A stretch of 25,920 bases of DNA from Nanobdellota archaeon (GTDB taxonomy: Archaea > Nanobdellota > Nanobdellia > Pacearchaeales > GW2011-AR1). Below are positions 21,943-25,920 of the stretch, one piece after another. The notes under the pieces are model-generated. The model saw only the letters and a list, made by a program, of their open reading frames with translations. It was not told the origin of the DNA and did not search any database. How positions within the stretch are numbered: the first letter of the stretch is position 1; each line of letters begins with the position of its first letter. The stretch is taken from NCBI GenBank assembly GCA_022563455.1, contig JADFNI010000009.1:1-25920 (forward strand), given 5' to 3'. A program made the position numbers and the translations under genes.

Positions 21943-22458
21943 AAGGTGTCTCAATGTAGTCGGAAGGTATTCTAGAATAGATTTTACAGCTTTATTAATT
22001 GTTAATTTATCATTATCTAAAATCAATCCGCTCTTAATATGTCCTAAATAAAAATAATTATACCATTTTGTTACTTCTTTTTTTGAAATCTTCTTTTTTC
22101 TAATATCATCTCTTAGTATGGATGTCTTTAACTTGACATTAAGGCTAACTAAGTAAAAATCTCCATTAAATTTATCGGACAATGTTTTCATCTCATTTAT
22201 TTTTTTATTTGCATCACGCCCTCCAAATACCCCCTCTACAATTACATTATAATTATTCTTTAAATAATATTTAACTATTTCTTTAATAGTTGCCTTAGAC
22301 CTATCCTTTTTTTGTTTAATATTAACAAAGTGAAAACCATAATTTACTGTATCTTTTGGAATCACAATAGTTCCCTTGGATAATTTTTTTGCTACTAATA
22401 ATGCTAGCGTACTTTTTCCAGATCCTGGAGGACCCCTCAATATAATAAGTTTTACCAT
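21937..22458 (-). CDS. P-loop kinase-like NTPase (AAA_33/zeta-toxin-like)
   Basis: A 173-residue P-loop protein with Walker A in LRGPPGSGKSTLA (GPPGSGKST), a Walker B-like NVIVEGVF, and a lid of the nucleoside/adenylate-kinase type (LRDDIRKKKISKKEVTKWY). Small kinases of this kind phosphorylate metabolites or, as zeta toxins, UDP-sugars; substrate unknown. The TATA octamer (22480-22487, TTTAAATA) is exactly 25.5 nt upstream of the ATG. It ends in hairpin repeat 2 and precedes the barrel-like gene on the same strand. Fold assignment is firm, function is not. Confidence 0.75.
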   Translation of the reverse strand: MVKLIILRGPPGSGKSTLALLVAKKLSKGTIVIPKDTVNYGFHFVNIKQKKDRSKATIKEIVKYYLKNNYNVIVEGVFGGRDANKKINEMKTLSDKFNGDFYLVSLNVKLKTSILRDDIRKKKISKKEVTKWYNYFYLGHIKSGLILDNDKLTINKAVKSILEYLPTTLRHLP

Positions 22459-22519
22459 GTTTAATGATTAGATTGAAAGTATTTAAAGAATTCTTTACCT
22501 AATTGATTTGAACATCCCT

Positions 22520-22556
22520 AGATTTGAACTCTGGGTGTTATTTTTTGCTTCGGACC
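22520..22556 (-). repeat. tRNA-3'-end-like repeat, copy D (diverged)
   Basis: Contains GATTTGAACTC (22521-22531) and GTTATTTTTTGCT (22537-22549), shared with copy B, then CGGACC. It lacks the GCAAACGC part. Confidence 0.55.
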
Positions 22557-22590
22557 CTCACTAATTCTTTATCAGCGATGGTAAAAAGGT

Positions 22591-22639
22591 ATGAGCAAAC
22601 GCGAGATTTGAACTCTGAACCTAGGACCCAGTGAGACAT
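22591..22639 (-). repeat. tRNA-3'-end-like repeat, copy C
   Basis: Bases 22591-22616 are identical to copy A over 26 nt; further on GGACCCAGTGAGAC ends like copy B. It lies just downstream of the repeat-protein gene on the same strand. Positions 22459-22655 contain copies C and D and no gene. Confidence 0.8.
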
Positions 22640-22655
22640 ATTTTCTTTAACGATT

Positions 22656-23450
22656 CTAAACCTTATCCTCAAGAGATCTTCTGTATCCAGAAAGTTTGTC
22701 TTTAACTGTCCTTGCAGTCCTAACTTCCTCACAATTATGATATTCTATATTTAATTCCAGAGCAATTAGTACATTATCATTATTGTAAGAACCTTTTTGA
22801 AATTCTGGAAGAAAAGTTAATGCGTGAGCATATTCTATTTCAGGTATTCTCCCAGTTACCCATGGTATTTGACCCCGATTTAGTGTAGCATTATAACCCC
22901 CTTTGCGACTATCTTCACCCCATTGTTCCGCAGTTCTTCCAAATATTCCTAATCCTTCTTCGTATGTTTTACGGCCTCCCTTAAGACCAGAAATACGACT
23001 ATCTTCACTCATTTGTTCCGCAGTTCTTCCAAATATTCCTAATCCTTCTTTGTATGTTTTGTAGCCCCCTTTGCGACCATCTTCACTCATTTGTTCCGCA
23101 GTTCTTCCATGAACGCCTAATCCTTCTTCGCGTGCAAATTGACCATATTTTTGACGATGTTGTCTTGCTAATACTTCTCTCTCTTCATTATCAGGGATTA
23201 ATCCATCATAGCACTCTAATCCAAATTTACCTTCATGACCTGAGATTGCATTTTGAACACCTTTAAGCGCCACATTTCCATAAACTCTATATTCTTGTTT
23301 TACATTTAATCTATCGCTAATTGAAATTAAAGATTCTCCTTCCCTATAAAAATCGGCTATTTCTGGATGTTCTTGTTTCAGAGATCTACCTAAAATAATA
23401 CTTCTTTTAATAGCTGCAATTTGTGGGGGGGATAATTCTTTAGCTTTCAT
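22656..23450 (-). CDS. Repeat protein with three G-[VI]-[HF]-G-R-T-A-E-Q units, possible Myb/SANT-like C-terminus
   Basis: A 264-residue protein from the ATG at 23450, where a TATA octamer (23472-23479) is 25.5 nt upstream; the longer open frame to 23579 runs into the tRNA and is not real. Residues 1-105 hold an HTH-like stretch (LISISDRLNVKQEYRVYG). Three repeats follow (about 109-134, 137-164, 167-192), each with GLG-hydrophobic-x-GRTAEQ, SEDxR and KGG, near-identical also at DNA level (spread over 22923-23125). The C-terminus (GQIPWVTGRIPEIEYAHALT ... LNIEYHN ... YRRSLED) has the Trp and helix spacing of Myb/SANT-like DNA-binding domains (inference). Function unknown; possibly a DNA- or mobile-element-associated protein. 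Confidence 0.7.
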   Translation of the reverse strand: MKAKELSPPQIAAIKRSIILGRSLKQEHPEIADFYREGESLISISDRLNVKQEYRVYGNVALKGVQNAISGHEGKFGLECYDGLIPDNEEREVLARQHRQKYGQFAREEGLGVHGRTAEQMSEDGRKGGYKTYKEGLGIFGRTAEQMSEDSRISGLKGGRKTYEEGLGIFGRTAEQWGEDSRKGGYNATLNRGQIPWVTGRIPEIEYAHALTFLPEFQKGSYNNDNVLIALELNIEYHNCEEVRTARTVKDKLSGYRRSLEDKV

Positions 23451-23498
23451 AAAAAAATTAGAAAATAGGACTTTAAAAATTAACCCATTATTTCTAAG

Positions 23499-23617
23499 TG
23501 AGCCTACGGAGATTTGAACTCCGGACCTCTGGCTTTCTTCGAGTGAAGAAATTATAAGATTCTTATGAATCCCACTCATATAAGACCAGCGCTCTAACCT
23601 GGCTGAGCTATAGGCTC
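23499..23617 (-). tRNA. tRNA with 44-nt anticodon-loop intron, probable tRNA-Ile(UAU)
   Basis: Acceptor GAGCCTA/TAGGCTC, discriminator A, D stem GCTC/GAGC, anticodon stem CTGGT/GCCAG, and T arm CGGAG-TTCAAAT-CTCCG all pair. The loop between CTTATA and A is interrupted by an intron at 23535-23578 in the canonical position after residue 37. The intron pairs with itself (GAGTG/CACTC, and an inner GATTC/GAATC hairpin), and CTT of the loop pairs with AAG, making a bulge-helix-bulge-like site. If splicing is canonical the anticodon is TAT (Ile, AUA codons, which are common here). CCA is not encoded. Exact splice bases are inferred. Confidence 0.85.
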
Positions 23618-23703
23618 TTTGTTTTTGTTGAAAACTTAGAAAAAGTCTTTTCCTAAGCCTGTTTTCATAAAATTTTGTTGATATATAAATCTTGTTAAGA
23701 TAA

Positions 23704-24021
23704 TTAGAATATCAAATAATGTAATGCAACCCCACAAACTAATCCGGCTAAAGAACCTGTAATAAACCTTAAAGGATTATTGCTTTCTCTTAAACGAAAG
23801 AATTGAGTTACAGAGTCAAAAATTAATGGACTAACAAAAATTAATGTTAGTAATAGCGTTTGGCTTTTGGTCAAGGATATATTAAAAATAATAGATATAA
23901 GAAAGCCTATAATTAAAAATAAATAAAGTCCAAAACATCTTGAACATAACGACATTGGCTTTTTCCCAAAAATAAAAGTTCTGTCAAGTCTTTGATGACA
24001 TATCCAAAATGGTAATTTCAT
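23704..24021 (-). CDS. DUF2085 family membrane protein
   Basis: A 105-residue protein with the family signature PFWICHQRLDRTF and PMSLCSRCFGLYLF, carrying four Cys/His that probably bind a metal, then two to three hydrophobic helices (about 31-50, 56-72, 85-104). Function unknown. The ATG at 24021 starts two bases after the stop of the upstream microprotein, so I prefer it over the longer ATG at 24045, which would overlap that gene. The two genes form an operon from the TATA box at 24215-24222. Confidence 0.85.
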   Translation of the reverse strand: MKLPFWICHQRLDRTFIFGKKPMSLCSRCFGLYLFLIIGFLISIIFNISLTKSQTLLLTLIFVSPLIFDSVTQFFRLRESNNPLRFITGSLAGLVCGVALHYLIF

Positions 24022-24022
24022 T

Positions 24023-24193
24023 TTACGCCGAAGCACCGATTGCAATTAAAATTGCCAAAACAATTAAAATTCCGATACAACAACCTGCACTTTTTCCAAT
24101 ACTATTGAAGAAACCCCCTCCATTTGCATTAACTACAGTTGTTTGAGTGTGGTGATGGTGAACTTCTTTTTCTCCATGGTGAGTTTTTCCCAT
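24023..24193 (-). CDS. 56-residue His-rich membrane microprotein
   Basis: A short gene outside the usual length cut-off: MGKTHHGEKEVHHHHTQTT, then a Gly/Asn linker, KSAGCC and one hydrophobic helix (about 40-54) ending ASA. Six His and a Cys-Cys pair next to the helix suggest metal binding. A TATA octamer (24215-24222) is centred 25.5 nt upstream of its ATG, and the DUF2085 gene follows one base after its stop, with four Cys/His of its own, so the pair could act together in metal handling at the membrane (inference). Confidence 0.7.
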   Translation of the reverse strand: MGKTHHGEKEVHHHHTQTTVVNANGGGFFNSIGKSAGCCIGILIVLAILIAIGASA

Positions 24194-24243
24194 ATTCAAT
24201 TGTAGGATTTATAATATAAAAACCTTTCTTAGAACTGAAAGAT

Positions 24244-24260
24244 TGTCCTGACGCAGGACA
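24244..24260. other. Short GC-rich hairpin upstream of the microprotein operon
   Basis: TGTCCTG (24244-24250), loop ACG, CAGGACA (24254-24260): a perfect 7-bp stem in an A/T-rich intergenic stretch between two divergent transcription units. Role unknown; a regulator site or small-RNA hairpin are possible. Confidence 0.6.
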
Positions 24261-24307
24261 TGAAGGATTAGGAGATATTTAGAAATATTTTGGAAGACTA
24301 GACAAAG

Positions 24308-24351
24308 AACTATTTTTATGGAAATATTATAAAAATAGTTAATTATTTAAA
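24308..24351 (+). promoter_or_regulatory. 12-bp inverted repeat followed by the TATA box of the Fic gene
   Basis: AACTATTTTTAT (24308-24319) and ATAAAAATAGTT (24329-24340) are perfect inverted arms with a 9-nt spacer. The TATA octamer TATTTAAA (24344-24351) is centred 25.5 nt before the ATG at 24373. The repeat lies just upstream of the TATA/BRE region, a typical activator or repressor position. Confidence 0.6.
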
Positions 24352-24372
24352 CGATAATTATTTTATTCTTAG

Positions 24373-25530
24373 ATGCCAACAAAATACGACGTATTTGCCA
24401 AGATTATTGAAAAAGCCCCTTGCAATCCTCGAGATTTAGGGTTTGATACTCCGGTGTATATACATATTGACTCTTTAATAAGAATGGGTTGGCTAAAGAA
24501 ATTGGAGAAAGGAATCCTAGTCCCTATATTCAGTAAGCGCACAAAAGAAGCATTTGATATAATAAAGTGGTCTTTAAAAAATAGTATAAATCCAAATATT
24601 TGGTTTAGTGGGAATTTTAAGAATATCTTAAATGTACTAGTTAAAGAAAGCCCCAGAATAAATCCAAAACAACTTTCGGCTAATGCAATAAATAATTCCT
24701 TAATTGATTTTCTTGTTAAGAATCAGTTTATCTTGATTTATCAAAAGACTCCTAAACTCGGTACATTACTAAACCATAAAATGTTTGATTTTCTTAAGGA
24801 ATACAATAAACAAAAAGTGTATATTAAAGAAAACTACCTCCCGTTTAAAAAAATTAAGGAATTAGTATTAAAAACAAAAAGAAATGAAATTAATCCTTTT
24901 GGATTAAAGCTTTTTGAATTTTTAACTGGTTCTGCTCAATTGGAAGGTGGAACTGTGACAATCGGAGAAACTGTAGAAATTTTAACAAGAGATATTTATC
25001 CAGACAAACCTCCAAAAGATATTCAAATGGTTAAAAACCTCAATGAGGCATTTGGTTATATTCTTGAACACTTAGATGAAGATTTAACAATTAAACATAT
25101 CAAGGAATTAAATAAGCTTTCTTTATTTTCATTACATAAGGGCGCTGGGCAGTTCAAGAAATCTCATAACAAGATAGCTGGAAATCCAAGTTTTAAAACA
25201 GCAAGGCCAAAAGAAGTTGAGCCATTATTAATTAACTTTTGTAAAAAATTCAATTCTATTGACTCTAGAGAGAAGGCACTGAATGAAGTAGGATTTATTC
25301 ATAATGAATTCCAATATATCCACCCGTTTCCAGATGGCAATAGCCGGACCACCCGCCTAATCTTTAATTGGTTGTTGATGAGATTTAAGCTACCAATTTT
25401 AATCTTAAAAAAAGGAGCTTTTGAAAAATATATGTCTTTAACCAAAATGTCGAAGACTCGTAACGATTTTGATCTAAGAAGTTTCCTCCTTCATGTGATT
25501 TATCACGAAGAATTGCTCAAAAATGATTAA
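24373..25530 (+). CDS. Fic family AMP-transferase-like protein with N-terminal inhibitory helix
   Basis: A 385-residue protein. Residues 1-55 resemble a winged helix (KYDVFAKIIEKAPCNPRDLG). The Fic core (about 180-380) has the inhibitory motif S187-A-Q-L-E191-G-G, typical of class II Fic with N-terminal inhibition, and the catalytic loop HPFPDGNSRTTR (317-328) with His317. The usual G-N-G-R is G-N-S-R, a change that may weaken the nucleotide site. Fic enzymes AMPylate target proteins; the target is unknown. An inverted repeat before the TATA box suggests regulation. No antitoxin gene is separate, as expected when the inhibitory helix is built in. Confidence 0.92.
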   Translation: MPTKYDVFAKIIEKAPCNPRDLGFDTPVYIHIDSLIRMGWLKKLEKGILVPIFSKRTKEAFDIIKWSLKNSINPNIWFSGNFKNILNVLVKESPRINPKQLSANAINNSLIDFLVKNQFILIYQKTPKLGTLLNHKMFDFLKEYNKQKVYIKENYLPFKKIKELVLKTKRNEINPFGLKLFEFLTGSAQLEGGTVTIGETVEILTRDIYPDKPPKDIQMVKNLNEAFGYILEHLDEDLTIKHIKELNKLSLFSLHKGAGQFKKSHNKIAGNPSFKTARPKEVEPLLINFCKKFNSIDSREKALNEVGFIHNEFQYIHPFPDGNSRTTRLIFNWLLMRFKLPILILKKGAFEKYMSLTKMSKTRNDFDLRSFLLHVIYHEELLKND

Positions 25531-25579
25531 TTTTTATAAAAATTTTATAAAAATACTTAATTAATAAACCTTATGCCGT

Positions 25580-25606
25580 TGCTTTCTTTTATATAAAAAG
25601 AAAGCA
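25580..25606. terminator. Hairpin between the Fic gene and the convergent partial gene
   Basis: TGCTTTCTTTT (25580-25590) and AAAAGAAAGCA (25596-25606) pair perfectly over 11 bp with a 5-nt loop. It is 50 nt past the Fic stop and could end transcripts from either side; no long T run follows. Confidence 0.5.
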
Positions 25607-25667
25607 GAGGAAGTATTTAAATTTAAGTTAAATTGACTTTGATATTTATAGTCTTGGACAAAAATTA

Positions 25668-25688
25668 CTCGGCCGATCTATAGGCTCC
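25668..25688 (-). other. tRNA-5'-end-like fragment
   Basis: On the minus strand GAGCCTATAG is identical to the first ten bases of the tRNA at 23499-23617, followed by a diverged D-arm-like stretch. No T arm or acceptor end is found nearby, so it is at most a fragment. Confidence 0.35.
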
Positions 25689-25728
25689 TCGTAATTAATC
25701 AAGCTAGAAGACTTAAAAAGCTTTGTTC

Positions 25729-25920
25729 TTACTTTTTGCAAATAGCTAAAACTTTAGAGTTATCTTTGGATGGATAGACTCCCACAGTTCCAAAATGAAT
25801 ATTTAAAAAGACACCTAAATCCTCAATGTCATATTTATATGCAACTATGATAATTATCTGATCACCTTTTTGAAATTTGACTTCTTTGCCATGAAATGAA
25901 ATCTCTTTGTTAACTAAAAG
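25729..25920 (-). CDS. Probable SAM-dependent methyltransferase, C-terminal part (EgtD/Methyltransf_33-like)
   Basis: Last 63 codons of a gene that begins beyond the window. The sequence (ISFHGKEVKFQKGD, then AYKYDIEDLGVFL, and VYPSKDNSKVLAICKK) follows the C-terminal part of the histidine-betaine/EgtD-like methyltransferase family, with an F..G-D/E turn, a S/A-x-K-Y motif and a final strand. Without the SAM-binding half the call is tentative. It converges on the Fic gene. Confidence 0.45.
   Translation of the reverse strand, partial: LLVNKEISFHGKEVKFQKGDQIIIIVAYKYDIEDLGVFLNIHFGTVGVYPSKDNSKVLAICKK

Noticed and set aside
22538..22732. Open frame on the minus strand spanning tRNA-like repeats C and D
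   Set aside because: Its middle is a translation of the T-arm-like repeat (EFKSRVCS), also seen in a frame over copy A; it is a by-product of the repeat.
23451..23579. N-terminal extension of the repeat-protein frame
   Set aside because: It runs through the tRNA gene, and the promoter supports the ATG at 23450.
25668..25688. 5' half of a split tRNA that could join with the 3'-end-like repeats
   Set aside because: The acceptor bases GAGCCTA do not pair with the TTTGCTC end of the repeats, and no anticodon half is visible.

Overview
The window looks like a piece of an AT-rich DPANN-type archaeal chromosome, probably from the Woesearchaeota/Pacearchaeota/Nanoarchaeota group (inference). The evidence is an archaeal/eukaryal-type TyrRS, an Ygr210-type GTPase, a DUF2683 antitoxin, a tRNA with an anticodon-loop intron, membrane-anchored proteins with a TGNV motif just after the first membrane segment, and archaeal promoters. 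For most first genes of transcription units an A/T-only 8-mer (TTTATAAA-like) is centred 25-26 nt upstream of the start codon, so transcripts should be leaderless. I used this spacing to choose several starts (lemA, pyrB, the genes ending at 12262 and 23450).

Layout. 1-2.7 kb: 5' part of tyrS, htpX, a small unknown gene and lemA; lemA shares one palindromic TATA box with a divergent small membrane-protein gene. 2.7-6.4 kb: a compact iron-sulfur operon (Cys-bearing HTH regulator, DUF1858 protein, IscS-type cysteine desulfurase, IscU-type scaffold), with a perfect palindrome between TATA box and start. The scaffold gene is split by a 321-residue HNH-type intein inserted exactly before its first active-site Cys. 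6.4-12.7 kb: a Lys-rich histone-tail-like protein with a leadered, Shine-Dalgarno-driven mRNA, pyrB with a DUF192 gene, a perfect 101-bp tandem repeat, an Ygr210 GTPase, a divergent proteasome/HslV-like protein and several membrane or unknown proteins. 12.7-16.3 kb: two pfkB-type kinases, one looking degenerate, a decayed histidine-phosphatase copy between them, then SemiSWEET, an intact histidine phosphatase and a GDPD phosphodiesterase.

16.3-23.6 kb looks accessory: a RelE-like toxin/DUF2683 antitoxin pair, an ArsR-thioredoxin-CcdA-HMA-CcdA thiol/metal operon, a GNAT enzyme, a signal-peptide-bearing beta-barrel-like protein ending in Phe (unexpected in an archaeon), a P-loop kinase and a repeat protein. 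The stretch is punctuated by near-identical fragments resembling a tRNA 3' end and closes at an intron-containing tRNA, probably Ile(UAU). 23.7-25.9 kb: DUF2085 protein, an unlisted 56-residue His-rich membrane microprotein, a Fic protein, and the 3' end of a probable methyltransferase.

Most noteworthy: the intein in IscU with a degenerate Bfd-like tail, the HslV/proteasome-like protein, the barrel-like secreted protein, the tRNA-end-like repeats that may mark integration scars or cassette borders, and a set of unusually readable archaeal promoter/operator structures. All assignments come from reading the sequence; no database search was run.
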